64,000 nt of DNA. Origin: Spirosoma endophyticum (GTDB lineage: Bacteria > Bacteroidota > Bacteroidia > Cytophagales > Spirosomataceae). Location: the NCBI RefSeq assembly GCF_900112365.1, contig NZ_FOLQ01000013.1, positions 1-64,000 of the forward strand, given 5' to 3'. The translations under genes were made by a program, and so were the position numbers. Below, in pieces: positions 17,694 to 26,861 of this stretch. Below the pieces are notes generated by a model. It saw only the letters and a program-made list of their open reading frames with translations. It ran no database searches and had not been told where the DNA came from. Each line of letters begins with the position of its first letter. Position 1 is the first letter of the stretch.

Positions 17694-18512
17694 CTAGGCC
17701 TCAATTTCTTTTTCCTTTTCAACCTCAACCCGTCGGTCATGACCTACCTCGAATTGGGCCTTTTTTGCTTCGGCAGATGGTCTTAAGCGAACAATATGCA
17801 GTTTGTGCAAAAGCCCGATTACAGGGAAGGTTGGATCGAACTCAAACCATTTAGCCCCGAAATTAGCCGAATTTGGTCGTTTGTGGTGATTGTTCTGAAA
17901 CAACTCACCCATCATCACGACGTCTAGAATCAGCGAATTCTTCGACTGGTCCTGGTTATCGAAGTTAGAATATCCATACTTGTGGCCGCTCCAGTTGATG
18001 ATAGCACCGTGCACAGGTCCCATTACAAAGTGAACGGGCAACAGGAAGAAGAACGCCCAGTGCATATCCAGGTAAAGGAAAGCAAATAGGTAGAACATGC
18101 TGTAGAACACACCCCAGCCAGCACGTGATACCCACGAATCGCCAACTTTTTCGATGAAACTCCACTCTGGATAATTCCGGTCAAACTGCTTTTCAACGGA
18201 CTGCTTACGGTGAAGAACAGCATTATAAATGTCTTTCGTTTTCCACATCATCGTGAATATATTTTTCGTATGATGGGGCGAATGTGGATCTCTTTCAGTG
18301 TCGCTAAAGGCGTGGTGCATACGATGCAGTACCGCATACGCACGCGGGCTTAGGTACGATGAGCCTTGCGATATGTAGGTTAAGGCATAAAAAAACCGCT
18401 CCCAGAATTTGTTCATGACAAACATTTTGTGGGCTGAATAACGGTGTAAAAAGAACGTTTGGCAGAACAGGGACAAATACCAGTGCCCAATGAACGCGGC
18501 CAGTACAATCAC
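17694..18512 (-). CDS. membrane fatty acid (acyl-CoA) desaturase
   Basis: A 272-residue integral membrane di-iron desaturase. All three histidine boxes are present: HRYSAHK at residues 23-29, HRMHH in AVLHRMHHAFSDTERDPHSP, and HH in LFQNNHHKRPNSANFG. Hydrophobic segments WYLSLFCQTFFLH and the FYSMFYLFAFLYLDMHWAFFFLLPVHFV region fit the four-helix topology. It introduces a double bond into acyl chains, probably adjusting membrane fluidity, using O2. Short version of the family, as in other Bacteroidota. A TAGTTTTG box lies on the same strand at 18564-18571, about 50 bp upstream of the start. Confidence 0.93.
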   Translation of the reverse strand: MIVLAAFIGHWYLSLFCQTFFLHRYSAHKMFVMNKFWERFFYALTYISQGSSYLSPRAYAVLHRMHHAFSDTERDPHSPHHTKNIFTMMWKTKDIYNAVLHRKQSVEKQFDRNYPEWSFIEKVGDSWVSRAGWGVFYSMFYLFAFLYLDMHWAFFFLLPVHFVMGPVHGAIINWSGHKYGYSNFDNQDQSKNSLILDVVMMGELFQNNHHKRPNSANFGAKWFEFDPTFPVIGLLHKLHIVRLRPSAEAKKAQFEVGHDRRVEVEKEKEIEA

Positions 18513-18618
18513 AATGGCGATTAATTAAAGGGTGAAGACTCTACGTGACTAAGAATATTACTACAAAACTAACGAATTTTCGACCGGTTTGGCTTGCTAT
18601 CCCCAAATAATACTTTAC

Positions 18619-19278
18619 TTAATTTATGGTAGTGGCGTATTGCAGCAGATTCGCGCCCATTCGCAAGGCCTGCTGACGCACGGGTTCGGGATCGTTATAC
18701 ACACTCTGATCCTCCCAGCCGTTACCTAAATCACACTCATAACTATAAAAACATACTAATCGTCCCTGGTAAATTAGGCCGAACCCCTGCGGTGCTTTGG
18801 CATCATGCTCATGTACCTTAGGCAGACCACCCGCAAATTTGAACTTCTGCTCATAAACCGGATGGTTAAATGGCAACTCGATGAAATTTAGTTCAGGAAA
18901 AACCTTCTTCATCTCGCGCCGGATAAATTTATCTAACCCGTAGTTATCATCAATATGCAAAAAACCACCCGACATCAGGTACCGGCGCAAATTCTGCACA
19001 TCGGCATCACTAAATGTTACGTTGCCGTGACCCGTCATGTGAACGAACGGATAACCAAACAAGTCAGGACTGCCGGGCTCAACGATGTCTTCTTCGGGGA
19101 AGATGTTCATACGCAGGTTCGCATTAGCAAACTTGATCAGGTTGGGTAAAGAGGTTTTGTTGGCATACCAATCGCCCCCGCCGTTATATTTCAGCTTAGC
19201 GATTTTGTAGGCATACTGGCCGTTGGCAATAAGGAACGTTGAATGAAGAATGAAGAGTACGGCAAGCAGCTTTTTCAT
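18619..19278 (-). CDS. exported DUF4159 family protein
   Basis: A 219-residue protein with a signal peptide ending near NGQYAYK. The mature part is a DUF4159 domain: KIAKLKYNGGGDWYANKTSLPNLI, FVHMTGHGNVTFSDADVQNLRRYL, GGFLHIDDNYGLDKF and PVYEQKFKFAGGLPKVHEHD. It has a glutamine amidotransferase-like fold by family knowledge; the activity is unknown. The start overlaps the stop of rsmE by 4 bases (19275-19278), so the two are translated together, though no functional link is obvious. Confidence 0.9.
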   Translation of the reverse strand: MKKLLAVLFILHSTFLIANGQYAYKIAKLKYNGGGDWYANKTSLPNLIKFANANLRMNIFPEEDIVEPGSPDLFGYPFVHMTGHGNVTFSDADVQNLRRYLMSGGFLHIDDNYGLDKFIRREMKKVFPELNFIELPFNHPVYEQKFKFAGGLPKVHEHDAKAPQGFGLIYQGRLVCFYSYECDLGNGWEDQSVYNDPEPVRQQALRMGANLLQYATTIN

Positions 19279-19967
19279 ACGTTCAGGAAGTTTAACAATT
19301 GGCAGGCTGTTAGAGCTGCCGTTTCAGTACGCAATCGATTTGAGCCAAGCGTTACCATCTGAAAACCGGCAGCAACAGCCTGTTGAATTTCTTTATCCGA
19401 AAAATCACCTTCCGGTCCTATCAGAACACTATATTGCCCGTTTACAGTTGCACGTTTCGCTAAATTAATAGGCGGTTCATCGGTGGGCAAATGAGCAATA
19501 AAACGTTGTTCTTCAATACTAGTTTTTAGTAACTCACCGAACGGAAGAGCTTCATCCAACCGGGGTAAAAACGATTGCAACGATTGTTTCATGGCAGCGA
19601 CGGCAATCTTTTCCAACCGCTCCAGTTTCAGTACCCGACGTTCAGAATGCTGTCCGAAAAAGAAGCTTATTCGCTCGACTCCAATCTCGACCGCCTTCTC
19701 TACAAACCATTCGATACGGTCCAGATTCTTGGTTGGAGCCACGCAAATCCGTACCGAAAATGGTCGCGGTACCGTTGTCTGCGTGTCAGTTATGCGAAAC
19801 GAACAACGTCGGGAATCTACCGTACTAATAACGGCCAAATGTCGGTTTCCGTGTCCATCGGTAACGGCAATATCGTCGCCAATTTGGAGACGTAACGTTT
19901 TGATGGCGTGCCGGGAATCGTCTTCGGTTAGGTACTCAACAGCAGCAGGCTGGTAGAATAGATGCAT
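19275..19967 (-). CDS. rsmE: 16S rRNA (uracil-1498-N3)-methyltransferase
   Basis: A 230-residue SPOUT methyltransferase that methylates U1498 of 16S rRNA. The N-terminal PUA-like domain has HAIKTLRLQIGDDIAVTDG. The C-terminal SAM-binding knot has VLIGPEGDFSDKEIQQA and the hallmark LGSNRLRTETAALTA. Length is typical. First gene of a two-gene run with the DUF4159 protein. Confidence 0.96.
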   Translation of the reverse strand: MHLFYQPAAVEYLTEDDSRHAIKTLRLQIGDDIAVTDGHGNRHLAVISTVDSRRCSFRITDTQTTVPRPFSVRICVAPTKNLDRIEWFVEKAVEIGVERISFFFGQHSERRVLKLERLEKIAVAAMKQSLQSFLPRLDEALPFGELLKTSIEEQRFIAHLPTDEPPINLAKRATVNGQYSVLIGPEGDFSDKEIQQAVAAGFQMVTLGSNRLRTETAALTACQLLNFLNV

Positions 19968-20049
19968 AAGTAATACAAAAGTACAACTGCTTACGAAACT
20001 GAACCCGCCCCACCAAAATTTTGTAGTTTTGTAGGATAGATTATTTGCT

Positions 20050-21378
20050 GTGAAAAAAGTCGCTTTTTATACACTCGGTTGTAAACTGAATTTTTCTGAA
20101 ACTTCTACGCTAGCCCGATTGATGGAAACGCACGGCTACGAGCGTGTAGAGTTCAATCAACAACCCGATATTTTTATTATTAATACGTGCTCAGTGACCG
20201 ACAATGCCGACAAAAAATGCCGGAAAATTGTCCGCGAAGCCCAGAAAATTAACCCCGACGGCTACGTAGCCATTCTAGGCTGCTATGCTCAGTTGAAGCC
20301 TAAAGAAATTTCGGAGATTCCGGGGGTAGATGCCGTATTAGGAGCCGCCGAGAAATTCCGGCTTCACGAAATCATGTCTACGTTCGAGAAAGTACCGACG
20401 GGGCAGCCTGCTCAGGTATTCAACTCACCGATTGAAGAAGCTGTCGACTACCATGCGGCCTATTCGCTTAACGATCGGACGCGCACCTTTCTGAAAGTGC
20501 AGGACGGTTGTGATTACCCTTGTGCTTACTGCACGATCCCATTAGCCCGCGGAAAAAGCCGCTCCGACACCGTTGCTAACGTAGTGAAAGCCGCTCGCGA
20601 AATTGCCGAACGTGGGGTCAAGGAAATTGTATTGACAGGTGTCAACATTGGCGATTTTGGCTTGGTTGATGGCCAGCGGCAGGAAACGTTCTTCGATCTG
20701 GTACGTGCTCTGGATGAGGTCGACGGCATCGAACGGTTTCGGATTTCGAGCATTGAACCAAACCTCCTGACTGATGAAATCATCGCCTTTGTCGCCCAGT
20801 CGAAACGGTTTGTTCCGCATTTCCATGTTCCGCTGCAATCGGGCAGCAACCGGGTACTGGGGTTAATGCGCCGTCGCTATAAGCGTGAACTCTACGTTGA
20901 CCGGGTGCAGAAGATCAAGGAACTTATGCCACACGCGTGTATTGGTGTGGACGTAATTGTAGGTCACCCCGGCGAAACAGAAACGGAGTTTAAGGAAACC
21001 TATCTGTTTTTGAACGAGCTACCCATTTCGTATCTGCACGTTTTCACCTATTCAGAACGCCCAAATACGACGGCACTAACTATTAAACCTGTGGTACCGG
21101 GCCACCTTCGGGCCGAACGCTCGAAGATGTTGCATATTCTGTCGGACAAGAAACGAAGGGCGTTTTATGACTCGCAGGTTGGCCGGGATGCCACCGTGTT
21201 ATTTGAAGAGGATATTGAGAACGGACGTATGCAGGGCTTTACCGAAAACTATGTCCGCGTCGTGGCGCAGTACGACCCACTTCTTATTAACGAAACACTA
21301 CCTGTACACATGACTTCCGTGAATGCTGAAGGCTTAATGGAGGTAACTGAATTAGAACCTGTGCTGGAACATCACTGA
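20050..21378 (+). CDS. mtaB: tRNA (t6A37) methylthiotransferase MtaB
   Basis: A 442-residue radical-SAM enzyme that converts t6A37 to ms2t6A37 in tRNA. The N-terminal UPF0004 domain supplies one cluster through C in YTLGCKLNFSE, C in INTCSVTDN and C in LGCYAQ. The radical-SAM cluster motif CxxxCxxC is CDYPCAYC. A C-terminal TRAM-like segment follows KRRAFYDSQVGRDATVLFEE. MtaB rather than MiaB or RimO is suggested by the GCKLN wording and RRRYKRELYVDRV. A GTG start at 20050 fits the start of homologues. A TAGTTTTG box (20024-20031) lies upstream. A 33-bp-stem hairpin follows. Confidence 0.93.
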   Translation: MKKVAFYTLGCKLNFSETSTLARLMETHGYERVEFNQQPDIFIINTCSVTDNADKKCRKIVREAQKINPDGYVAILGCYAQLKPKEISEIPGVDAVLGAAEKFRLHEIMSTFEKVPTGQPAQVFNSPIEEAVDYHAAYSLNDRTRTFLKVQDGCDYPCAYCTIPLARGKSRSDTVANVVKAAREIAERGVKEIVLTGVNIGDFGLVDGQRQETFFDLVRALDEVDGIERFRISSIEPNLLTDEIIAFVAQSKRFVPHFHVPLQSGSNRVLGLMRRRYKRELYVDRVQKIKELMPHACIGVDVIVGHPGETETEFKETYLFLNELPISYLHVFTYSERPNTTALTIKPVVPGHLRAERSKMLHILSDKKRRAFYDSQVGRDATVLFEEDIENGRMQGFTENYVRVVAQYDPLLINETLPVHMTSVNAEGLMEVTELEPVLEHH

Positions 21379-21414
21379 TTTTCGGGAATCTTACATTACC
21401 AAGCTTAAAAAGCG

Positions 21415-21499
21415 AAATTGTCCACAGCGCCACGGAGAATACGGAGATAAAGCAGTAACTTTTACTTCTCTGTATTCTCCGTGGCGCTGTGGACAATTT
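21415..21499. repeat. 85-nt hairpin, 33-bp stem, downstream of mtaB
   Basis: Left arm 21415-21447 (starts AAATTGTCCACAGCGCC) pairs with right arm 21467-21499 along 33 positions with a single G-T pair; the loop is 19 nt and contains AAGCA. No T-tract is fused to the stem except the final ATTTT. It probably ends the mtaB transcript; see the matching geometry at 43201-43285. Confidence 0.8.
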
Positions 21500-21629
21500 T
21501 GGTTTATTGTTTATTAATTGCTTGCTGTAAACAATATTGAGTCTCTGCTTTCTCCGGAAGGTTTAAGCCAAAACGGCTACGTATCTGAAAAAAAGTTTTC
21601 AGATTGCCCTCCTACTAAACTCCCTACCC

Positions 21630-21992
21630 ATGAAATTACTTTCCGAAATTCTGATTGGCCTGGTGGCGCTAGAACATATCTATATTCTGTGGCTGGAAAT
21701 GTTCGCGTGGACAACAAGAGGCCGAAAAACTTTCAAATCCCTGGCCCCTAATTTATTTGAGCCAACAAAGGCGCTGGCCGCTAACCAGGGACTGTATAAT
21801 GGTTTCTTGGCCGCTGGACTTTTTTGGTCACTGCTGATCGACGATGCGGCCTGGAGCATCAACGTTGCCTACTTTTTTCTGGGTTGTGTTATCGTAGCGG
21901 GAGTATACGGTGCCCTAACAGCCCAAAAATCCATCTTTTATGTTCAGGCTCTCCCCGCCATTTTAGCGTTACTCGCTACCATATTCATTTAA
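21630..21992 (+). CDS. DUF1304 integral membrane protein
   Basis: A 120-residue protein with four hydrophobic helices: LSEILIGLVALEHIYILWLEM, YNGFLAAGLFWSLLI, VAYFFLGCVIVAGVYGAL and YVQALPAILALLATIFI. The EHIYILWLEMFAW motif, ANQGLYNGFLA and VAGVYG define DUF1304. No function is known. The ATG at 21630 fits the family start. It stands alone between the hairpin after mtaB and the long gap before amt. Confidence 0.92.
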   Translation: MKLLSEILIGLVALEHIYILWLEMFAWTTRGRKTFKSLAPNLFEPTKALAANQGLYNGFLAAGLFWSLLIDDAAWSINVAYFFLGCVIVAGVYGALTAQKSIFYVQALPAILALLATIFI

Positions 21993-22372
21993 ATACTAGT
22001 TTGGCAAAGGGCTCAGGAAGCAGGAACACGAGAAATCTGTTGACGATAGGCTCAACCGGTATGTCGGAAAAGGACTTCACGGACGCTTTGGCCTCTGTAT
22101 TCCTCACCTCATGGGAACAGTAGGTCTTACTGACGTTGCGCCTAATTCCCCAAACAATCGAACATGGGTAGTATGAGCTATATCCCCTAAAAATAGGAAA
22201 CCGTCCCCAAGTGGGAACGGCTCCATGAGTACAACAAAACCACAGATAAAGCTGTCAGACATTACGGCCAGACAGGATGCCTGTGGCTCTATTGGTATAT
22301 GATATATAATATAGGATGTCGATGACGAACCATTTCGCATGGGCAGTCCCGATCCTATATCATACATATATT
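21993..22372. other. 380-bp gap between DUF1304 gene and amt
   Basis: The gap holds no convincing gene. A weak minus-strand frame (22104-22367) lacks recognisable motifs. A short CCGTCCCC/GGGAACGG dyad near 22202-22221 and AT-rich complementary words ending ATATAGGAT (near 22311) and ATCCTATAT (near 22352) might form a structure 3' of amt. I see nothing else. Confidence 0.4.
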
Positions 22373-23707
22373 TTACGCTTCAATTAGGAACTCGTCGTGC
22401 TGACTTACGTCCAGGCCTACTTTCTCGTCGTCGGCTGTAACACGTAGTGGCAGAATCAGGTCCGTTACTTTAAGCAGTGCATACGACATAACAAAGGCGA
22501 AAACTGACACACCCACTAAGGCGATGATATGGGTAATAAACAACTTTGTTTGACCGAAAGCCAGCCCTTCGTCAACAACAGCCGCGTTGACGCTTTTGCT
22601 AGCGAAAATGCCCGTCATCAGCATACCAACCATACCGCCAACACCGTGGCAAGGGAATACGTCAAGCGTATCGTCTAACGTCGATTTCGAACGTAGGTGT
22701 GCTACGTAGTTCGATACCATTGAGCCAATCGTACCGATGAAAATAGCCGTCGGGATCGTAACAAAACCAGCCGCAGGCGTGATAGCAACCAGCCCAACGA
22801 CAGCACCGATACAGAATCCAAGGGCCGATACTTTTTTGCCTTTAGCGGCATCGAACAGCACCCAGGCTAAACCAGCCGCTGCAGCCGCTGTGTTGGTCGT
22901 AGCGAAAGCCGATGCGGCAAGTGGTGTTGCGCCAACCGCCGAACCAGCGTTGAAACCAAACCAGCCAAACCATAGCAGACCTGTACCCAGCAGCACAAAT
23001 GGAATGTTGGCGGGCGGGAAATAGCTTGCTTCGATTTGCGATCTCCGACGCTTCAGATACAAGGCGCCAGCCAACGCAGCCCAACCTGCCGACATGTGAA
23101 CAACCGTACCACCCGCGAAATCAAGCACACCTAACTTGAAAAGGATACCTTCTGGATGCCAAGTCATGTGAGCTAATGGCGCATACACCAATAGGCTAAA
23201 CAAGATCATGAACAGTACGTAAGACTTGAAATTAATACGTTCGGCCATTGAACCCGTTACAAGAGCAGGTGTGATAACCGCAAATTTCAGTTGGAAAAAA
23301 GCGAACACCACCAGCGGAATTGAAGCCGCCAGCGACCAGGGCTTACCATCCAGCACGCCTTTGAACATGAAGTGATCCATTGGATTGCCAATGAAACCAC
23401 CAATCGACGTACCAAACGCCAGGCTAAAGCCAACTACAACCCATAATACACTGATAACTCCCATCGCGACGAAGCTTTGCAGCATCGTTGAGATAACGTT
23501 TTTGTTATTCACCATTCCACCGTAGAAGTACGCCAGACCCGGCGTCATCAACAATACAAGGGCAGTAGCAACAAGCATCCAGGCTGTATCGCCTGAGTTG
23601 ATACCTTCCGTCACAATTTGTGTCGGAACACCATTGAAGCCAGGCAGTACGCCAAGTACGGCTACAACCAGCAAAATGATTAGAGGAATGTAAGAAGGCT
23701 TTTGCAT
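22373..23707 (-). CDS. amt: ammonium transporter
   Basis: A 444-residue Amt/MEP/Rh channel in the inner membrane. Signatures include DTAWMLVATALVLLMTPGLAYFYGG, the paired-histidine helices (VLDFAGGTVVHMSAGWAALAG with the first pore His, and VFPCHGVGGMVGMLMTG with the second), and FGWFGFNAGSA. About eleven membrane segments. The first ~25 residues include an extra N-terminal hydrophobic segment (PLIILLVVAVLGVLPGF), as in many Bacteroidota copies. It lies 65 bp downstream of a porin gene on the same strand and is probably co-transcribed with it. No GlnK gene is adjacent, which is unusual for amt. Confidence 0.96.
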   Translation of the reverse strand: MQKPSYIPLIILLVVAVLGVLPGFNGVPTQIVTEGINSGDTAWMLVATALVLLMTPGLAYFYGGMVNNKNVISTMLQSFVAMGVISVLWVVVGFSLAFGTSIGGFIGNPMDHFMFKGVLDGKPWSLAASIPLVVFAFFQLKFAVITPALVTGSMAERINFKSYVLFMILFSLLVYAPLAHMTWHPEGILFKLGVLDFAGGTVVHMSAGWAALAGALYLKRRRSQIEASYFPPANIPFVLLGTGLLWFGWFGFNAGSAVGATPLAASAFATTNTAAAAAGLAWVLFDAAKGKKVSALGFCIGAVVGLVAITPAAGFVTIPTAIFIGTIGSMVSNYVAHLRSKSTLDDTLDVFPCHGVGGMVGMLMTGIFASKSVNAAVVDEGLAFGQTKLFITHIIALVGVSVFAFVMSYALLKVTDLILPLRVTADDEKVGLDVSQHDEFLIEA

Positions 23708-23772
23708 GATAACTAAGGGATTTTTGTTGTACTAAAAGTGAAAATTTGGGTTAAAACTGGTGAGTAAGGCGA

Positions 23773-24939
23773 TTAGAATTTGAATATAGCCGCCATCCCG
23801 AGCGTTGCCTGTGACTTGGTCAGTGCGCCATCATTTTTCTCGAATTTGTTGGCCGAGTAACTATCGACCCTGAATTCCGGCTTGAGCAATACGTGTCCAT
23901 CACCGGCTGTAATGTTGCCCGTTATCGTAATGGAGTTTACACTAGCCCCGGCACCAGTGGCATCGGTCAGCGCACGCACACCGTTTTTGTTGTCGAATGT
24001 TTCGTAGCGTATGCCCAGACCGAATTTATCGGTGAAGGCATAGTTTGCGTATCCAGCAACACCACCCCAGGTTCTCGACGTAGCAGGGCCACCAGCATTC
24101 TGATAATCACCCTTTTGCGAGCCAGTAGCCGCGTTCAAGCCAAGCATAAATTTCGACGTGATCTGATACGTAGTGGTCAGGTCGTAGAGTTGATACATGG
24201 CATCATCTGCCGATACAGACGGCGTTGTAGAGGTTGGCGCTGAGGCTTCATTCGACATAATACCGTTCAGGTACACATTCCAGCCTGCAACTGGTGAGAA
24301 GAAGAATTGCCCTATCACGCCTTTCTTTTTGTTATTGTCAACGATGTTATCAACGTTGTTTACCAGACCCAGCATCAAGGAAGCCCTGTCGCTGAATGCG
24401 TATTGAGCCTTCAGACCGATGTGATAGAAGGGACCGTTATTGAAGAGGTTAGAGAGCGAGTAGTTATAATTGACCGGAGCGTCAATCACTTCATATCCGA
24501 TGTGGGTACCGAACTGGCCAGCCGTAAAGGAGAGTTTAGGCGTTGCTTTAAAAACAATGTAAGCCTGCTTGATTGCAAGTGCTGTCGAGCCAGGCGTTCC
24601 GAGTAGGGCAACATTATTGCCATAGTTGCCTAAATCAGCAAATGGGCCGAATGCCAGATCCATCACGGCATCAACTTTATCAGACGTGTAGGTGGCTTTG
24701 GCCTGAATCAAACCGATACCAAACTGACCCGCTTTCTGGTCAAACGCCCGTGCATTACCGGGGAGAGAACCGTTTAGTCCTAAGTTCGACTGGCTTTTCG
24801 GGTTGTTAAAGTTGCCAAAGTAGTAGGTGTCCATGTAGCCTGAGAAGGTAAATTTCCCTGGCGTAGCAGCCGTTGAGTCTTGCGCTTGAGCGCCATAACC
24901 TAAAAACAAAGAACTAATAAGTAAAACTATTTTTTTCAT
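23773..24939 (-). CDS. outer-membrane porin, BBP2-like beta-barrel
   Basis: The ATG at 24939 gives a standard signal peptide (MKKIVLLISSLFLGYGAQAQ); the longer frame to 24990 is not used. The mature protein begins FTFSGYMDTYYFGNFNNP and consists of alternating amphipathic beta strands, ending in phenylalanine (AAIFKF) as expected for a BamA-assembled barrel. This fits the putative porin BBP2/OmpL-like family. Next to amt it probably lets ammonium or related small solutes through the outer membrane. 388 residues. Confidence 0.88.
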   Translation of the reverse strand: MKKIVLLISSLFLGYGAQAQDSTAATPGKFTFSGYMDTYYFGNFNNPKSQSNLGLNGSLPGNARAFDQKAGQFGIGLIQAKATYTSDKVDAVMDLAFGPFADLGNYGNNVALLGTPGSTALAIKQAYIVFKATPKLSFTAGQFGTHIGYEVIDAPVNYNYSLSNLFNNGPFYHIGLKAQYAFSDRASLMLGLVNNVDNIVDNNKKKGVIGQFFFSPVAGWNVYLNGIMSNEASAPTSTTPSVSADDAMYQLYDLTTTYQITSKFMLGLNAATGSQKGDYQNAGGPATSRTWGGVAGYANYAFTDKFGLGIRYETFDNKNGVRALTDATGAGASVNSITITGNITAGDGHVLLKPEFRVDSYSANKFEKNDGALTKSQATLGMAAIFKF

Positions 24940-25237
24940 AGCAATAATTTGGTGGAGTACAACTTTCCCTGTGGTCTTATGTCGAAGCAAATTTTGTTTA
25001 AAAAATTATTGTACGCAACCTGTAACCCCAAATAATTATGTATATTTTTAATATATGTGCAACTTTGTTGAAATTATACTATTATATCTAACATAAATCC
25101 CGAAAAAGGTGGTAATTTTCGTTTTTTCAACATATTTGGCCAATTAAACACTTTCCCAAATATTATTCTTTTCGGGAAAATGGCTTTTTCGCTTCAAAAT
25201 CGGCTATTTCAGAGGTAGCAAAGGGTACAAAACGCAA
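24940..25237. other. upstream region of porin-amt operon
   Basis: About 300 very AT-rich bases between the porin start and the terminator of the ferredoxin gene. It should contain the promoter of the porin-amt pair and nitrogen-responsive sites, but I could not pick a convincing TTTG/TAnnTTTG pair. No gene is visible. Confidence 0.4.
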
Positions 25238-25269
25238 CAATGCCCGGTCAGCGAACTGATCGGGCATTG
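25238..25269 (-). terminator. terminator of the ferredoxin gene
   Basis: 13-bp stem with one G-T pair: CAATGCCCGGTCA (25238-25250) and TGATCGGGCATTG (25257-25269), 6-nt loop. On the minus strand it is followed by TTGCGTTTTG. It sits 26 bp after the ferredoxin stop. Confidence 0.8.
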
Positions 25270-25294
25270 CCAGTCTGGTGTATGGACTGTAGTA

Positions 25295-25645
25295 CTACGC
25301 TTCGGCGTGGAGCCAGGATTTCTTGGCTAGCAGTGTTTCTTCGTCCTCTTCGTGATCAGGATCGGGAACACAGCAGTCAACTGGACAAACAGCCGCGCAT
25401 TGTGGCTCTTCGTGGAAGCCTACGCACTCAGTGCATTTATCGGAAACGATATAGTAGAATTCGTTAGAGACGGGATATTGAGGAGCTTTGCCACTCACGA
25501 CCGTGCCGTCCCCGAAATCTACTTCACTTAATTCGGTTCCACCTCCCCAGGTCCATTCGACACCACCTTCATAGATGGCCGTGTTAGGGCATTCGGGTTC
25601 GCAGGCACCACAGTTGATGCACTCATCGGTGATCATGATTGCCAT
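25295..25645 (-). CDS. 4Fe-4S dicluster ferredoxin
   Basis: A 116-residue low-potential electron carrier. The first cluster motif is [13 protein letters not shown]; the second, [22 protein letters not shown], has the longer spacing between the second and third cysteines that is typical of Allochromatium-type ferredoxins. The sequence between the two motifs, about 40 residues rich in G, E and S, is also longer than in clostridial ferredoxins, as in Bacteroidota homologues. The C-terminus is acidic ([12 protein letters not shown]). Single gene with its own promoter (25697-25727) and terminator. Confidence 0.95.
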   Translation of the reverse strand: MAIMITDECINCGACEPECPNTAIYEGGVEWTWGGGTELSEVDFGDGTVVSGKAPQYPVSNEFYYIVSDKCTECVGFHEEPQCAAVCPVDCCVPDPDHEEDEETLLAKKSWLHAEA

Positions 25646-25696
25646 GAGCAGTTCAGATTTATAGACGCTAAATTAGTATCCGTGTGAATTGGACAA

Positions 25697-25727
25697 CAAA
25701 TATAACTATTTAAAGGTTGGCGACAAA
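25697..25727 (-). promoter_or_regulatory. Bacteroidota-type promoter of the ferredoxin gene
   Basis: On the minus strand: TTTG (25727-25724), exactly 19 bases, then TATATTTG (25704-25697). This is the consensus -33/-7 arrangement of the primary sigma factor in Bacteroidota (TTTG, 19 nt, TAnnTTTG). The start codon is about 50 bases downstream. Confidence 0.8.
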
Positions 25728-25779
25728 CTAAAATTTCATTACATTAGTTGATGGTGTATTCCATTTGTTTATCCAATTC

Positions 25780-26799
25780 ATGCTCCAATTAGAACGCCAG
25801 CAAACGTTCGTGGCTTTAGGTGACTTTCTGCGCTCAGCCAATGCCCAGTCCGAACTGGACGAAATTGCCCAGCGGGCCAATTATAAAAATAACTGGTTTA
25901 CGCCTGCTAACTCACTGATTGCCTTACGCGCTATTGCAGATGAATTCCTGACGGCCGATAAATTAGCAGTCTGGGCAAATCAGTATCGATCCGAACCAGA
26001 GATTTCAAAAACGGTCGGTGTTGTCATGGCAGGTAATATTCCGGCTGTTGGCTTTCATGACCTTCTCTGTGTACTGATGAGCGGTCACAAGTTATTAGCC
26101 AAACTAAGTAGCCAAGATTTTGTATTAATCCACTATTTAATACAAAAATTAAAGGAGATCAATCCATCTTTTAATACTTGGATCGAAGAAGCCGAACGGC
26201 TAAACGCTGCCGATGCCTACATCGCTACGGGCAGTAGCAACACCGCCCGATATTTTGAGTACTATTTTGCCAAAAAGCCGCACATCATCCGAAAAAACCG
26301 CACCTCGGTGGGATTGCTGATGGGTGAAGAAAATAGCGACGAGTTTCTGAAGCTCGGCCACGATATTTCGGATTATTATGGATTGGGCTGCCGTAACGTA
26401 TCAACAGTACTAGTGCCTGAAGGCTATGATTTTATTCCACTGCTACGGGCATTGGAACCACAGGTACCAATTTACCTCAATAACCATAAGTATCAGAATA
26501 ATTACGACTACAACAAGTCGATATATCTTATCAATGGGGTTCCACACCTCGACAATGGCTATTTGCTGTTAACGGAGAATGATGCGCTGGTCTCCCCTAT
26601 CTCGGTGCTGTACTTCCAGACGTATCAGACACAGGCAGACGCCACAGCCTGGCTCAACGAACGCGCCGAGCGGATTCAGGTAATAACCTCGGCGCAGGGT
26701 TGGTTTTCTGGCAGTATACCATTCGGTCAGACGCAGCGCCCCAGCCTCGAGGATTATGCTGATGGCGTTGATACAATGGCCTTTTTGGCAAGTCTTTAG
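25780..26799 (+). CDS. acyl-CoA reductase, LuxC-like
   Basis: The frame opens at a TTG (25765); the ATG at 25780 (MLQLERQQTFVALGDFL) is the likelier start, giving 339 residues. It has the LuxC/acyl-CoA reductase fold of the aldehyde dehydrogenase superfamily: VGVVMAGNIPAVGFHDLLCVL for the nucleotide site and YGLGCRNVSTVLVPEGYDF with the predicted nucleophilic cysteine. It would reduce acyl-CoA to aldehyde with NADPH. Divergently placed next to the ferredoxin gene (about 130 bp), as is often seen in this phylum, which suggests related redox metabolism but does not prove it. Confidence 0.9.
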   Translation: MLQLERQQTFVALGDFLRSANAQSELDEIAQRANYKNNWFTPANSLIALRAIADEFLTADKLAVWANQYRSEPEISKTVGVVMAGNIPAVGFHDLLCVLMSGHKLLAKLSSQDFVLIHYLIQKLKEINPSFNTWIEEAERLNAADAYIATGSSNTARYFEYYFAKKPHIIRKNRTSVGLLMGEENSDEFLKLGHDISDYYGLGCRNVSTVLVPEGYDFIPLLRALEPQVPIYLNNHKYQNNYDYNKSIYLINGVPHLDNGYLLLTENDALVSPISVLYFQTYQTQADATAWLNERAERIQVITSAQGWFSGSIPFGQTQRPSLEDYADGVDTMAFLASL

Positions 26800-26818
26800 A
26801 TAAAGACTGATATAGCGA

Positions 26819-26858
26819 TACTTCAGGCTGGTTCTCAATTGAGAACCAGCCTGAAGTA
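26819..26858. terminator. 40-bp perfect palindrome, convergent terminator
   Basis: ACTTCAGGCTGGTTCTCAA pairs with its exact complement with no loop bases, plus one extra T-A pair at the ends: 40 bp in all. It separates the convergent LuxC-like and GH105 genes and would form a very stable hairpin in either transcript. Confidence 0.85.
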
Positions 26859-26861
26859 CTT

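Noticed and set aside
22104-22367. An 87-codon minus-strand frame downstream of amt
   Set aside because: No signal peptide, domain or start context; composition looks like non-coding DNA.
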